Source of the DNA: Microbulbifer pacificus
GTDB taxonomy: Bacteria; Pseudomonadota; Gammaproteobacteria; Pseudomonadales; Cellvibrionaceae
Direction of reading: 5' to 3'
DNA length: 64,000 bases
Assembly: GCF_002959965.1 (NCBI RefSeq)
Contig: NZ_PREV01000027.1
Coordinates: 868,001 to 932,000 of the forward strand
The position numbers and the translations under genes are program-made. Position 1 is the first letter of the stretch. Each line of letters begins with the position of its first letter. Of the stretch, positions 11,705 through 20,952 are shown in pieces. The notes under the pieces were generated by a model, which was not told the DNA's origin, did not search any database, and saw nothing but the letters and a program-made list of their open reading frames with translations.

Positions 11705-11780
11705 CCGCAGCCTAAACATCGTCCGGCAGGCCAGGTTGGCCCTCTGCCGGTGCCCGCAGTAGAGTCCCCGGTCCACCAAT

Positions 11781-12401
11781 ATGAGTCACCCTGTTCCCGA
11801 CCTTTCCGCCATTCACGAATTTCTGCTGTGCCAGACGCCGGATACCTGGGTGCAGGCGGCGCTTGCGGAGCCCGAGATGATGCTGGTGGATCACGCCAAC
11901 TGTGAGAAGAAAGCGGCGGGGACCGCGCTGAATCTGATGTTTCGCTATCTCGACAATTTTGATCTGCTGAACAAAATGTCGCGGCTGGCGCGTGAGGAGC
12001 TGCGGCACTTTGAGCAGGTCATTGCGATCATGAAAAAGCGCGGGATTGAGTATCCCCACGTCAGTGCATCCCGCTATGCGGCGGGGTTGCGCGAGCAGGT
12101 GCGCGGTGCGGAGCCGGGCAGGTTGGTGGATACGCTGATCTGTGGTGCCATCATCGAGGCGCGCTCCTGCGAGCGTTTTGCCAAAGTGGCACCCCATCTG
12201 GACGATGAGCTGCAGAGGTTCTATCTGTCACTGCTCAAGTCGGAGGCGCGTCACTTTCGCGATTACCTGACCCTCGCGCAGAGGGTGGCCGATGAGGATA
12301 TTGCGCCGAGAATCCGGCAGTTGCTCGAAGTGGAGAAGTCCCTGATAGAAAGCGTTGATGGGGATTTCCGTTTCCACAGTGGCGTGCCCGCGCTTGCCTG
12401 A
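11781..12401 (+). CDS. miaE: tRNA-(ms2io6A37) hydroxylase
   Basis: MiaE is a non-heme diiron monooxygenase that hydroxylates the isopentenyl group of ms2i6A at tRNA position 37. The 206-residue protein shows the four-helix bundle metal ligands: a Glu in PEMMLVDHANCEKKAAG, ExxH in REELRHFEQV, a Glu in EARSCERF and ExxH in SEARHFRDY. Length and motif order agree with the family. It is a single gene, with its end 8 nt from the convergent LysR regulator. A TATAAT box lies upstream. Identification is confident. Confidence 0.93.
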   Translation: MSHPVPDLSAIHEFLLCQTPDTWVQAALAEPEMMLVDHANCEKKAAGTALNLMFRYLDNFDLLNKMSRLAREELRHFEQVIAIMKKRGIEYPHVSASRYAAGLREQVRGAEPGRLVDTLICGAIIEARSCERFAKVAPHLDDELQRFYLSLLKSEARHFRDYLTLAQRVADEDIAPRIRQLLEVEKSLIESVDGDFRFHSGVPALA

Positions 12402-12409
12402 CCGGCCGG

Positions 12410-13351
12410 TTACCTGTCCACCGTAACTACATCCCCGAGTCTTTCGTGGATGATCTCTCTTAAGTCTGCGGCCAGTCCGCGGTAGAACCGCCGCGCGGGC
12501 GCACTTGCCCGCCACACCAGCCCGTGTTGCCGGCGAATCGGTTTCGATTTCAATTCGCTGACATGCAGTGCTTCCGGGTTATGCATTTCTGAATGGACGT
12601 AGAGCCCGGGCAGAAATGCGACCCCCAACCCCATCACAACCATCTGCCGCAATGTGTCGAGGCTCGTGCCTTCGTAGTCACGCTGCAGCTGCGCGCCCAG
12701 GCGCTGGCAGATTTCTTGCACCTGGTGGTGAAAGTGATGCTGATCCTCGAGGGTCAGCACTTTTTCGCCGCGCAGTTGCGATGGTGTCACCTGGGATTTA
12801 CCTGCCAGGCGGTGGTCCGCGGGAACGACGAATTTGAGGGGCTCGGTGAACAGCGGCTCTACCGCGATGTCATCGCGGGTCACCGGCAGTGGCACGATGG
12901 CGATGTCATAGGCGCCCTCTGCGAGTGATTGCAGCAGAAGCCGCGGGGGAGCTTCACGCACATAGAGCTTCAGTCGGTGGTGGCGCGCGTGCAGTGTGGG
13001 AAGCACGTTGGGAAGCAGATAGGGCCCGAGCGTAGGAGGTACACCCAGTTTGTAGGTGCTCTGGTGTCCCTGGGAAATCAGTTCGGCGTGTTCGGTAAAT
13101 TCCCGCATGCCGAGTATCAGCTGGCGTGCCTGCTCCAGCAGCTCGCGCCCCTCCGGGGTCAGCAGGGTTCCCGAGCGTGAACGTTCAAACAGTGGGATGC
13201 CGAGCGCAGTTTCCAGTGCGCGAATCTGGGTGGTGAGGGCCGGCTGGCTGACCCGCAGCTCTTCGGCGGCGCGGCGGAAATTGGAGTGCGATGCAATGGT
13301 CACAAAATATTCCAGTTGCTTGAAACTCGGGGGATTCGCACTTGCGGGCAT
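12410..13351 (-). CDS. OxyR-like LysR-family transcriptional regulator lacking the peroxidatic cysteine
   Basis: A 313-residue LysR-type activator. The N-terminal winged helix (FKQLEYFVTIASHSNFRRAAEELRVSQPALTTQIRALE) closely resembles OxyR, as does the effector domain (LEDQHHFHHQVQEIC, TSLDTLRQMV). In E. coli OxyR the first segment reads LEDGHC..; the peroxidatic Cys199 is His here, while the resolving Cys208 is kept. It is the only cysteine in the protein, so the disulfide switch cannot form. The gene is divergent from carbonic anhydrase and SulP, with a LysR-type dyad between them. I infer that it controls that operon and senses something other than peroxide. GGAG precedes the ATG. Confidence 0.88.
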   Translation of the reverse strand: MPASANPPSFKQLEYFVTIASHSNFRRAAEELRVSQPALTTQIRALETALGIPLFERSRSGTLLTPEGRELLEQARQLILGMREFTEHAELISQGHQSTYKLGVPPTLGPYLLPNVLPTLHARHHRLKLYVREAPPRLLLQSLAEGAYDIAIVPLPVTRDDIAVEPLFTEPLKFVVPADHRLAGKSQVTPSQLRGEKVLTLEDQHHFHHQVQEICQRLGAQLQRDYEGTSLDTLRQMVVMGLGVAFLPGLYVHSEMHNPEALHVSELKSKPIRRQHGLVWRASAPARRFYRGLAADLREIIHERLGDVVTVDR

Positions 13352-13367
13352 GGTGGCTCCAGTGGCA

Positions 13368-13388
13368 CTGATAACTATAAGTTATCAG
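13368..13388. promoter_or_regulatory. LysR/OxyR-type operator between the regulator and carbonic anhydrase genes
   Basis: A perfect 9-bp dyad, CTGATAACT-ATA-AGTTATCAG, contains the LysR T-N11-A signature (T13372, A13384). It fits the OxyR half-site pattern ATAGnTnnnAnCTAT except for the G and C. It starts 17 bp upstream of the regulator ATG and lies 87 bp before the carbonic anhydrase ATG. A related AT-rich segment follows at about 13398-13415. Confidence 0.7.
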
Positions 13389-13474
13389 CAAATAGTATTT
13401 TAACTTATTGAACTATCACAAAATAATGGATTCGAACCTGATTGCCCAGTTTTGTATTTCAGTAAGGAGTTCTC

Positions 13475-14149
13475 ATGGAGCATGTAATTTCTGGCGTGGC
13501 GAAGTTTCAGAGAGAAGTTTTTCCGTCAAAACAGGAACGTTTTTCCAAGTTGGCGGACGGCCAGAATCCCGAGGTGCTGTTCATCACCTGTGCGGACTCC
13601 CGCATTGACCCGAATCTGGTGACGCAGACCGAACCCGGCGAGCTGTTTATCTGTCGCAACGCCGGCAATGTCGTCCCCCCCCATAGCAGCCAGACCGGCG
13701 GCATGACGGCCTCTATCGAGTTCGCGGTGGCGGCATTGGGTGTCTCCCACATCGTGGTGTGCGGCCACACCGATTGCGGTGCCATGAAAGGTGCCATCGC
13801 CCCGGAGAAGCTCGAAGGCCTGCCCCATGTGAAGGAGTGGCTGGGTCACTGCCGGTCCGCTACGGAAGTGGTGCGCGGGCGCCACGGCGATCTGTGCACA
13901 GATCATCTGGACGAAGTGATCTGCGAAAACGTCATTCAGCAGCTGCAGCACCTGCGCACCCATCCGTCTGTTGCCAGTGGTATTGCCAATGGCGGAATTA
14001 CCCTGCACGGCTGGGTATACAACATCGGCAGTGGTGAGGTGCTGTGCCTCGACGAGGAAGCCCGGGAATTCAAGCCGATGGATGAGCGCTATCGCGCCCT
14101 GTTTGGCGATTTGCCGGAATCGGCAATCGGCAGTGCCTGCGGCGAGTAA
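13475..14149 (+). CDS. can: beta-class carbonic anhydrase
   Basis: Zinc enzyme interconverting carbon dioxide and bicarbonate. The 224-residue product has the zinc ligands C39, H98 and C101 and the Asp41-Arg43 dyad (ITCADSRIDP, VVCGHTDCGAMKG). The substrate-site stretch ELFICRNAGN is also present. GGAG lies 8 nt before the ATG. It is followed 90 nt later by a SulP transporter on the same strand, so the pair probably handles inorganic carbon: uptake of bicarbonate and its conversion for carboxylases. It is likely controlled by the divergent LysR regulator. A small hairpin (CCGTG-TTG-CACGG) sits between the two genes. Confidence 0.95.
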   Translation: MEHVISGVAKFQREVFPSKQERFSKLADGQNPEVLFITCADSRIDPNLVTQTEPGELFICRNAGNVVPPHSSQTGGMTASIEFAVAALGVSHIVVCGHTDCGAMKGAIAPEKLEGLPHVKEWLGHCRSATEVVRGRHGDLCTDHLDEVICENVIQQLQHLRTHPSVASGIANGGITLHGWVYNIGSGEVLCLDEEAREFKPMDERYRALFGDLPESAIGSACGE

Positions 14150-14239
14150 CACACCGCGGTTTCACCGTCCGTGTTGCACGGTCTGAGATGGTGGCGTCCT
14201 GGCAAGGAAGCCGAGTAGTTTCAATGAGGTTGAGCTGTC

Positions 14240-15880
14240 ATGAAGTTTGATTTGTCCAATGTGCGCGGTGATATCACTGGGGGTATCACCGCCGGTGTGG
14301 TTGCGCTGCCCCTGGCGCTGGCGCTGGGTGTGGCCTCGGGCCTTGGCCCGATGGCGGGTATGTACGGTGCTATTGCCGTTGGTTTTTTTGCCGCGCTGTT
14401 CGGCGGCACCGGGCCGCAAATCTCCGGTCCTACCGGTCCGATGGTGGTCGTGCTGGCGGGGCTGTTTGCCAGTCTATCTGGCGATGCGTCGCTGATTTTT
14501 ACCGCGGTGATTCTCGCCGGTGCGCTGCAGGTGGCGTTCGGCGTGCTGGGCGTTGGGCACTACATCCGCTTGGTGCCGTACCCGGTGATTTCCGGTTTCA
14601 TGACCGGTATTGGTGTCATCATCATTATCCTGCAGCTAAACCCGCTGCTTGGACATGCCTCGCCCAGCGGTACTCTCGGGGCGCTGGGTAATGTGCCGGA
14701 AGCGCTGTCGGATATACATCCTGCCAACCTGCTGCTCGGTCTCGCCACGCTGGCCATGGTTTATCTGTGGCCGGCAAAGTGGGGGCGCTATGTTCCCGCA
14801 CCGCTGGCGGCACTGATTGCCGGTACGCTGGTTGCGTTCTTTGCTCTGGATGTGCCTGTACTCGGCAGTATCCCCACTGGGTTGCCCGAACTGCATATGC
14901 CGGTGTTTGGTGGTGACCAGATGATGCTGGTGGTTGAGGCGGCGATTATCCTGGCAGTGTTGGGCTCTCTCGACAGCCTGTTGACCTCGCTGGTCGCGGA
15001 CAACATGACCCGTACCCGGCACCACAGCAACAAAGAATTGATCGGGCAGGGTATCGGTAACGCGGCGGCGGGGTTTATCGGCGGTATTGCCGGTGCCGGT
15101 GCGACCATGCGTACGGTGGTCAATATTCGCTCCGGTGGCCAGACTCGTATATCAGGTATGGTGCACGCCCTGGTGCTATTGGCGGTGGCGCTGGGGCTCG
15201 GCCCGCTGGCGGAGAATATTCCGCAGGCTGTGCTGGCCGGTATTCTCGTTAAGGTCGGTCTCGATATCATCGACTGGAAATACCTGAAACGTGCCCACCA
15301 GGGACCCCGCTGGGATCTTCTGCTGATGGTGCTGGTGCTGGGGATGACAGTATTCGTCGACCTGATTACCGCCGTCGGCGTAGGTGTGGTGCTGGCGGCG
15401 CTGGCCTACGTCAAACAGGTGGCGCGTCTGCAGATCGAGCATCTGCGCAATCTGCCGGAGCATCTCGACAGCGAAGACGAGAAGGCGATTCTCCAGCGCA
15501 ACCGCGACCGTATCGCCCTGTTCGAGTTCAGCGGCCCGCTGAGCTTTGGCGCAGCGGCGGATCTTGGCCACCACGTGCGCGAGCAGAGCAGTGATCAGTC
15601 CCGCGTGCTGATTCTGGACTTTTCTTCGGTGCCCTTCCTGGATCTGTCTGCAGCGCTGGCGGTGGAAACCATCGCCTCCGACGCGAAGGATAGTGGCAAG
15701 CAGTTGTTCCTTGCGGGTATGAACGAAGAGGTACACAAGGTGTTGACGGGGCTTAACGGTCGCATCCCCGCACAGGGAACCTTCGACACTCTGAATGAGG
15801 CGCTGCAGGCTGCGGAAAAAGCGTTGCAGCTGGTGGATATGGGGGACGATAGACAGAAGGTGCTGCCGGCCGCCCATTGA
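14240..15880 (+). CDS. SulP-family inorganic anion transporter with STAS domain
   Basis: A 546-residue membrane transporter. About 11-14 hydrophobic helices run from residue 15 (GGITAGVVALPLALALGVASG) to about 400. A C-terminal STAS domain (RDRIALFEFSGPLSFGAAADL to LNEALQAAEKAL) follows. GTGPQISGPTGPMVVVLAGL matches the conserved SulP helix-3 region. SulP proteins carry sulfate, bicarbonate or other anions. Placement behind a carbonic anhydrase makes sodium-bicarbonate symport (BicA-like) the best guess, but the sequence alone cannot fix the substrate. It is the last gene of the operon, followed by a large hairpin. Confidence 0.92.
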   Translation: MKFDLSNVRGDITGGITAGVVALPLALALGVASGLGPMAGMYGAIAVGFFAALFGGTGPQISGPTGPMVVVLAGLFASLSGDASLIFTAVILAGALQVAFGVLGVGHYIRLVPYPVISGFMTGIGVIIIILQLNPLLGHASPSGTLGALGNVPEALSDIHPANLLLGLATLAMVYLWPAKWGRYVPAPLAALIAGTLVAFFALDVPVLGSIPTGLPELHMPVFGGDQMMLVVEAAIILAVLGSLDSLLTSLVADNMTRTRHHSNKELIGQGIGNAAAGFIGGIAGAGATMRTVVNIRSGGQTRISGMVHALVLLAVALGLGPLAENIPQAVLAGILVKVGLDIIDWKYLKRAHQGPRWDLLLMVLVLGMTVFVDLITAVGVGVVLAALAYVKQVARLQIEHLRNLPEHLDSEDEKAILQRNRDRIALFEFSGPLSFGAAADLGHHVREQSSDQSRVLILDFSSVPFLDLSAALAVETIASDAKDSGKQLFLAGMNEEVHKVLTGLNGRIPAQGTFDTLNEALQAAEKALQLVDMGDDRQKVLPAAH

Positions 15881-15921
15881 CTGCCTTCGGGCACTCCGCC
15901 AGGGAGGGGCCCGGAGATGTG

Positions 15922-15968
15922 AAAGCGCCTGCCGACCCCGGTGAAAACCGGCGGGCGGCAGGCGCTTT
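15922..15968 (+). terminator. hairpin terminator after the SulP gene
   Basis: AAAGCGCCTGCCG pairs with CGGCAGGCGCTTT around an inner GC-rich segment. The following T-tract is weak (GTCGTTT), so it is a terminator-like hairpin rather than a textbook one. Confidence 0.65.
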
Positions 15969-16017
15969 GTCGTTTACGTTGAGACTTTTTCGTGCTCGCC
16001 GAGGTGGCGGCGCCGGA

Positions 16018-16752
16018 TCACGACTCTTGTGTGAGGGGCCAGTGCATCAGTTCCAACCCGTTTTCATCCGCTCTGATACACCAGCCCTGCGTTCCCCAAT
16101 CACCCAGTACGAGGCGTTCCGCGGGTTTGCCATCTACCGTGAGTGCGTGGCGTGCGGGGCGGTGGGTGTGGCCGTGGATCAGGGTGTGGACGTCGTGTTC
16201 GGCCATGACGCGAATCACTTCGTCAGGCGTGACATCCATTATGTCTTCCGCCTTGCGGCTGTTCATGGACTTGGAGACGGCGCGGATCTGCGCGGCGATC
16301 TGGCGCCGTTCTTCCAGGGATTTGGCGAGCAGCGCCTGTTGCCACTGAGGGTTACGCGCCTGCTGGCGGAATGCCATGTACTCCTGATCGAGGGTGCAGA
16401 GGCTGTCGCCGTGCATCAGCAGTACCTTCTGACCGGCAAGTTCGATCTCGGTGGGGTCTGCCAGCAGTTTCGCACCGCAGCGCGCGGCATAGTCCTCACC
16501 CAGCAGAAAGTCTCGATTACCGTGCATGAGAAACACCGGGGTGCCGCGCTCCCGATAGGCTTTCAGATGGCGCGCCACCTCGCGTGGGAGGGGGGCATCA
16601 TCATCGTCTCCGATCCATACTTCGAAAAAATCACCAAGTATGTACAGAGCGTCGGCACCGGCGGCCGGGCCTTCGAGGAAGTCATAAAAGGCCCGGGTGA
16701 TGTCCGGGCGGGATTCATCCAGGTGCAGGTCGGAAATAAGGTAGCTGGCCAC
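16018..16752 (-). CDS. lpxH: UDP-2,3-diacylglucosamine diphosphatase
   Basis: LpxH hydrolyses UDP-2,3-diacylglucosamine to lipid X in lipid A synthesis, at the cytoplasmic face of the inner membrane. The 244-residue calcineurin-like metallophosphoesterase shows the motifs SDLHLDES, ILGDFFEVWIGDD, FLMHGNRDFLLG, LMHGDSLCT and LIHGHTHRPA in the LpxH order. It sits 29 nt downstream of ppiB, as in many gammaproteobacteria, so the two are probably one operon. Length and motifs are typical. It confirms a Gram-negative, lipid-A-making host. Confidence 0.96.
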   Translation of the reverse strand: MASYLISDLHLDESRPDITRAFYDFLEGPAAGADALYILGDFFEVWIGDDDDAPLPREVARHLKAYRERGTPVFLMHGNRDFLLGEDYAARCGAKLLADPTEIELAGQKVLLMHGDSLCTLDQEYMAFRQQARNPQWQQALLAKSLEERRQIAAQIRAVSKSMNSRKAEDIMDVTPDEVIRVMAEHDVHTLIHGHTHRPARHALTVDGKPAERLVLGDWGTQGWCIRADENGLELMHWPLTQES

Positions 16753-16781
16753 TGGAGAACTCCGCCCTTTGGTGCTGGGGA

Positions 16782-17291
16782 TTACTTGTCAGCGTAAGCG
16801 TCAGAGACGGTTACGCCGGTAATCTCAATGCTCTCGGTGGGCACGTCCTGGTGGAAGCCGTTGCTGCCGGTGGGCACTTCCTTGATTTTGTTCACCACAT
16901 CCATGCCGTCGACCACCTTGCCGAATACGCAGTAGCCCCAGCCCTGGGTGTCTTTGGAGCGGAAGTTCAGGAAGTCATTGTCCTTCACGTTGATGAAGAA
17001 CTGGGCGGTGGCGGAGTGCGGGTCCATGGTGCGCGCCATGGCCAGAGTGCCGGTGTCGTTCTTGAGGCCGTTGTCCGCTTCGTTCTCGATGGACTCGCGG
17101 GTGGGCTTCTGGTCCATGTTCGGGGTCATGCCGCCGCCCTGGATCATGAAGTTGTTGATTACCCGGTGAAAGATGGTGCCGGTGTAAAAGTCGTCGCGGC
17201 AATACTGCAGGAAATTCGCGGCGGTCTTCGGGGCCTTGTCAAAGTCCAGTTCGATGGCGATATCGCCGTGCGTAGTGTGCAGAGTGATCAT
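16782..17291 (-). CDS. ppiB: peptidyl-prolyl cis-trans isomerase B (cyclophilin)
   Basis: Cytoplasmic cyclophilin that isomerises Xaa-Pro bonds. The 169-residue protein starts [23 protein letters not shown], with no signal peptide, which separates it from periplasmic PpiA. The active-site blocks [34 protein letters not shown] and [16 protein letters not shown] are intact. I chose the ATG at 17291 over an extension to 17372, which has no family similarity. It is the first gene of the ppiB-lpxH pair and divergent from glnS. Confidence 0.95.
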   Translation of the reverse strand: MITLHTTHGDIAIELDFDKAPKTAANFLQYCRDDFYTGTIFHRVINNFMIQGGGMTPNMDQKPTRESIENEADNGLKNDTGTLAMARTMDPHSATAQFFINVKDNDFLNFRSKDTQGWGYCVFGKVVDGMDVVNKIKEVPTGSNGFHQDVPTESIEITGVTVSDAYADK

Positions 17292-17400
17292 AAATTGTCC
17301 TGTCCGGGTCGGTTTCGGGCGGCATGATACTCTTATCGCCGCGCCGATCCCAGCCCCGACATCGCCAATCAAAACCCCATGCGGTAACGTTTAACTGCGT

Positions 17401-17406
17401 TATAAT
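17401..17406 (+). promoter_or_regulatory. candidate -10 box of glnS
   Basis: A perfect TATAAT lies 38 nt upstream of the glnS ATG in the ppiB-glnS divergent region. No good -35 is seen 16-18 bp upstream. Confidence 0.45.
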
Positions 17407-17444
17407 CCCGCGCTTAGTTCGTACAGCTGTATATAGAGAAAGCT

Positions 17445-19118
17445 ATGACATCCGAGAGCAAGCCCGCTCACTTCTTACAGAACATCATCCGCGAAGATCT
17501 GGCCGAGGGCCGGGTCAGCCAGTTGACCACCCGTTTCCCGCCTGAGCCCAATGGCTACCTGCATATCGGTCACGCCAAATCCATTTGCCTGAATTTTGGT
17601 CTGGCGAAAGAGTTCGGCGGCGAGTGCAACCTGCGCTTTGACGACACCAATCCGGCCAAGGAAGACGAGGAATACGTCGAATCCATCAAGCGCGATGTGG
17701 AGTGGCTTGGCTTCCAGTGGGCCGGAAAGGCAAAGTACACCTCGGATTATTTCGATCAGCTGCACCAGTGGGCCATCCACCTGATCAAGGAGGGCAAGGC
17801 CTACGTCTGCGACCTGACGCCGGAGCAGGCCCGTGAATACCGCGGCAGCCTGAAGGCGCCGGGGAAAAACAGTCCGTACCGCGAGCGCTCGGTTGAGGAA
17901 AATCTGGACCTGTTCGCGCGTATGACCGCGGGTGAGTTCGATGAGGGCAGCTGCAGTCTGCGCGCCAAAATCGATATGGCCGCACCGAACATCAATCTGC
18001 GCGATCCGGTTATCTACCGCATCAAGAAAATGGCCCACCATCAGACTGGTGACAAATGGTGTGTTTACCCGAGTTATGACTTTGCCCACGGTCAGTCCGA
18101 CGCCATTGAGGGGATCAGCCACTCCATCTGTACACTGGAGTTCGAAGACCACAAGCCGTTGTACGACTGGTTTATCGAAAATCTGCCGGTGCCTGCGCGC
18201 CCGCGCCAGTACGAATTTGCCCGCCTGCATCTGAACTACACCGTCGTCTCCAAGCGCAAACTCAAGCAGCTGGTGGATGAAGGTTTCGTTGACGGCTGGG
18301 ACGATCCGCGCATGCCGACCATTTCCGGCCTGCGCCGCCGCGGCGTCACCCCGGCTTCCATCCGTCAGTTCTGCGAAATGATCGGGGTCACCCGCGCGGA
18401 TTCCACTGTCGATATGGGCATGCTCGAATATGCGATCCGCGACGATCTGGACAAGAACGCCCCGCGCGCCATGTGTGTGATGGAACCCCTCAAAGTCACC
18501 CTCACCAACTACCCGGAAGGCCAGCAGGAAATGCTGAAGGCCCCCGGTCACCCGGTGCGCGACGATCTGCCTTCCCGGGAGCTGCCGTTTGGCAAAACCG
18601 TGTATATCGAGCAGGAAGATTTCCGCGAGGAAGCCAACAAGAAATACAAGCGTCTGGTGCTGGGTAAAAAAGTGCGCCTGCGCAACGCCTATGTGATCCA
18701 GGCAGACGAAGTTATCAAGAACGAGGCCGGTGACATCGTCGAGCTGCTGTGTTCTGTGGATCTGGATACCCTGGGCAAAGATCCCGCGGATGGCGTCAAA
18801 CCCAAGGGCGTGATTCACTGGGTGTCTGCGGACAGCCATGTGGATTGTGAGGTGCGTCTGTACGACCGCCTGTTCAATGATGAATCCCCGGACGTCGGCG
18901 ATAAGAACTTCCTGGATTCGGTTAACCCGGACAACCTGAAAATCCTGAGCGGCTGTAAGGCCGAACTCAGCCTTGCTGAGGCCCAGGTTGGTCAGGGCTA
19001 TCAGTTCGAACGCAACGGGTATTTCTGCCGCGACAGTAAATATGGCAGTGCTGAAAAGCCCGTGTTCAACCGCACCATCGGGTTGCGTGATTCCTGGGCA
19101 AAAGAGCAGGACAACTGA
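17445..19118 (+). CDS. glnS: glutaminyl-tRNA synthetase
   Basis: Class I synthetase charging tRNA-Gln. The 557-residue enzyme has the HIGH motif in [12 protein letters not shown] and the KMSKS-equivalent loop in [13 protein letters not shown]. It also has the Rossmann and acceptor-binding parts ([38 protein letters not shown]) and a two-barrel anticodon domain ([17 protein letters not shown]). Length is close to the E. coli enzyme (554). It is followed by cysS 85 nt downstream, a frequent pairing in gammaproteobacteria; co-transcription is possible. The intergenic stretch shows no terminator. Confidence 0.98.
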   Translation: MTSESKPAHFLQNIIREDLAEGRVSQLTTRFPPEPNGYLHIGHAKSICLNFGLAKEFGGECNLRFDDTNPAKEDEEYVESIKRDVEWLGFQWAGKAKYTSDYFDQLHQWAIHLIKEGKAYVCDLTPEQAREYRGSLKAPGKNSPYRERSVEENLDLFARMTAGEFDEGSCSLRAKIDMAAPNINLRDPVIYRIKKMAHHQTGDKWCVYPSYDFAHGQSDAIEGISHSICTLEFEDHKPLYDWFIENLPVPARPRQYEFARLHLNYTVVSKRKLKQLVDEGFVDGWDDPRMPTISGLRRRGVTPASIRQFCEMIGVTRADSTVDMGMLEYAIRDDLDKNAPRAMCVMEPLKVTLTNYPEGQQEMLKAPGHPVRDDLPSRELPFGKTVYIEQEDFREEANKKYKRLVLGKKVRLRNAYVIQADEVIKNEAGDIVELLCSVDLDTLGKDPADGVKPKGVIHWVSADSHVDCEVRLYDRLFNDESPDVGDKNFLDSVNPDNLKILSGCKAELSLAEAQVGQGYQFERNGYFCRDSKYGSAEKPVFNRTIGLRDSWAKEQDN

Positions 19119-19203
19119 TACCGGCAATGGCACGGATCGCGCGGAGTGGGCGAGCTGCATCGTTCACTCCGTATGAATACACAGAAAATACTAGCGGGAA
19201 GCG

Positions 19204-20577
19204 ATGTCTCTCAAGCTCCACAACACCTTCTCCGGTGAAAAAGAACTCTTCAAACCCCTGCAGGAAAACCGTGTGCGTATGTACGTGTGCGGCCCGACCG
19301 TATACAACCGTGTGCATATCGGCAACGCGCGTCCGGTGGTGGTCTTCGATACTCTGTATCGGGTTCTGAAAACGCTTTACAGCGATGTGATCTACGCGCG
19401 CAATATCACCGATATCGACGACAAAATCATGAAGGCAGCGCGGGAAAACGGCGAGGAAATTGCGGCGCTCAGCGCGCGCTATGCCCAGGCCTATGTCGAG
19501 GATATGCAGGCGCTGAACAACCTGCAGCCGGACGTCACTCCATACGCCACCGAGCATCTGCCGGAAATGATCGCGATGATCGAGCGTCTGGTGGAGAAGG
19601 GCCATGCCTATGCAGCGGAAGGCCATGTGCTCTTCGCCGTGCAGTCCATGGAGGATTACGGCAAACTCTCCAAGCGCTCCCTGGACGATATGCTCGCCGG
19701 TGCCCGTGTGGAAGTTGCGCCGTATAAAAAATACGCCGGAGATTTCGTGCTGTGGAAGCCGTCTTCCGAAGATGAACCAGGTTGGAACAGCCCCTGGGGT
19801 TACGGCCGTCCGGGTTGGCACCTTGAATGTTCGGCGATGATCAAGAAGCACCTCGGGGATACCATTGATATCCACGGCGGTGGTCGTGATCTCACCTTCC
19901 CGCACCATGAGAACGAGCGCGCCCAGAGCTGCTGTGCCAACGGTAAAGACTTTGTGCGTTACTGGATGCACAACGGCTACGTCAACATTGACGGCGAGAA
20001 AATGTCCAAATCCCTGGGCAACTTCCGCATGGTCAACGATCTGCTGCAACAGTACCCCGGTGAAGTACTGCGCTTCGCATTGTTGTCTGCCCACTACCGC
20101 TCCGAGCTGAACTTCAGCGCGGATCTGTTGGATCAGGCCTGGCGTACCCTCGACGGTCTGTACGGTGCGCTGCGTGAAACCCAATCCGTCGAAGCGGCTG
20201 ATACGAATCTGGAAGGCTCCGCATTTATCGAAGCCCTTCACGACGACCTGAATACCCCCATCGCGATCAGCGAGCTGCACCAGCTGGCGCGCGAATTGAA
20301 CAAGGCAGCCGATGCCGACAAGCCCACGCTCAAGGGCCAGCTGCTGGCGGCCGGCGAAATGCTGGGGATTCTGCAGTTGGATGCGGAAGCCTGGTTTAAA
20401 CAATCCCGTGGTGGTGACGAGATCAGCGAAGATGAAATCGAAGCCCTGATCGCCGAGCGCCAACAGAGCAAAGTCGAGCGCAATTTCGCGCGTGCCGATG
20501 AAATTCGAGAAGAACTGAAGGCGAAAGGGGTGGTGCTGGAAGATAGCCGTGAAGGCACCAAATGGCGGAGGGAGTAA
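19204..20577 (+). CDS. cysS: cysteinyl-tRNA synthetase
   Basis: Class I synthetase charging tRNA-Cys. The 457-residue product has [17 protein letters not shown] (zinc Cys plus the HIGH motif), the zinc ligands in LECSAM and [10 protein letters not shown], and [11 protein letters not shown] as KMSKS. The C-terminal anticodon-binding helical domain ([28 protein letters not shown]) is complete. GGGAA precedes the ATG. A REP-like inverted repeat follows directly and may act as its terminator or protect the mRNA end. Confidence 0.98.
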   Translation: MSLKLHNTFSGEKELFKPLQENRVRMYVCGPTVYNRVHIGNARPVVVFDTLYRVLKTLYSDVIYARNITDIDDKIMKAARENGEEIAALSARYAQAYVEDMQALNNLQPDVTPYATEHLPEMIAMIERLVEKGHAYAAEGHVLFAVQSMEDYGKLSKRSLDDMLAGARVEVAPYKKYAGDFVLWKPSSEDEPGWNSPWGYGRPGWHLECSAMIKKHLGDTIDIHGGGRDLTFPHHENERAQSCCANGKDFVRYWMHNGYVNIDGEKMSKSLGNFRMVNDLLQQYPGEVLRFALLSAHYRSELNFSADLLDQAWRTLDGLYGALRETQSVEAADTNLEGSAFIEALHDDLNTPIAISELHQLARELNKAADADKPTLKGQLLAAGEMLGILQLDAEAWFKQSRGGDEISEDEIEALIAERQQSKVERNFARADEIREELKAKGVVLEDSREGTKWRRE

Positions 20578-20600
20578 GCCCGGGATTGAATGCAATCCCA

Positions 20601-20670
20601 TTGTAGAAGCCTGCTTGCAGGCGAATAGTCAAGCGCTTCGAACCGTTCGCCTGCAAGCAGGCTTCTACAA
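20601..20670. repeat. REP-like element: perfect 25-bp inverted repeat with internal palindromes
   Basis: The left arm (20601-20625) and right arm (20646-20670) are perfect inverted copies around a 20-bp spacer. Each arm carries the GTAG tetranucleotide that marks the head of REP sequences and an inner palindrome CCTGC-TT-GCAGG. This is the layout of a paired REP (BIME or REP doublet). It lies between cysS and the DUF3012 gene. No REP-associated transposase is in the window. Confidence 0.85.
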
Positions 20671-20732
20671 AGAAAGACGGTGCGCAACTGCGCAATAAAC
20701 CAAAACAAAAATCAAACCAGAAGAAATCGGCC

Positions 20733-20921
20733 ATGAAAAATATTCTGAGTCTCGTCATCGCTTCCATTGCCGTCCTGACCCTCACCGCCTGTGAACCCAA
20801 GCGGGGCTCCGATGCCTGGTGCAAAAAAATGGACGAAACCCCCAAGGGGGACTGGAGCTTCAAAGACGCCGGCGACTATACCAAATACTGCGTATTGAAC
20901 CAGAAACCGGAAGACAACTAA
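20733..20921 (+). CDS. DUF3012 family small lipoprotein
   Basis: A 62-residue protein with a lipoprotein signal peptide: MKN start, hydrophobic stretch LSLVIASIAVLTL and the lipobox LTAC with Cys20. The mature part (EPKRGSDAWCKKMDETPKGDWSFKDAGDYTKYCVL) matches the short DUF3012 family, including two further cysteines that could form a disulfide. Membrane location is inferred from the lipobox; function is unknown. It lies 31 nt before mksF, so co-transcription with the condensin operon is possible but may be incidental. Confidence 0.85.
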   Translation: MKNILSLVIASIAVLTLTACEPKRGSDAWCKKMDETPKGDWSFKDAGDYTKYCVLNQKPEDN

Positions 20922-20952
20922 GCACTTCTCCAGGTAAACGGAAATCGCTGCG

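Noticed and set aside
17475..19160. 561-codon open frame antisense to glnS
   Set aside because: Shadow of a conserved synthetase gene; no motif or start signal of its own.
19066..20601. 511-codon open frame antisense to cysS
   Set aside because: Shadow of cysS with no recognisable protein features.
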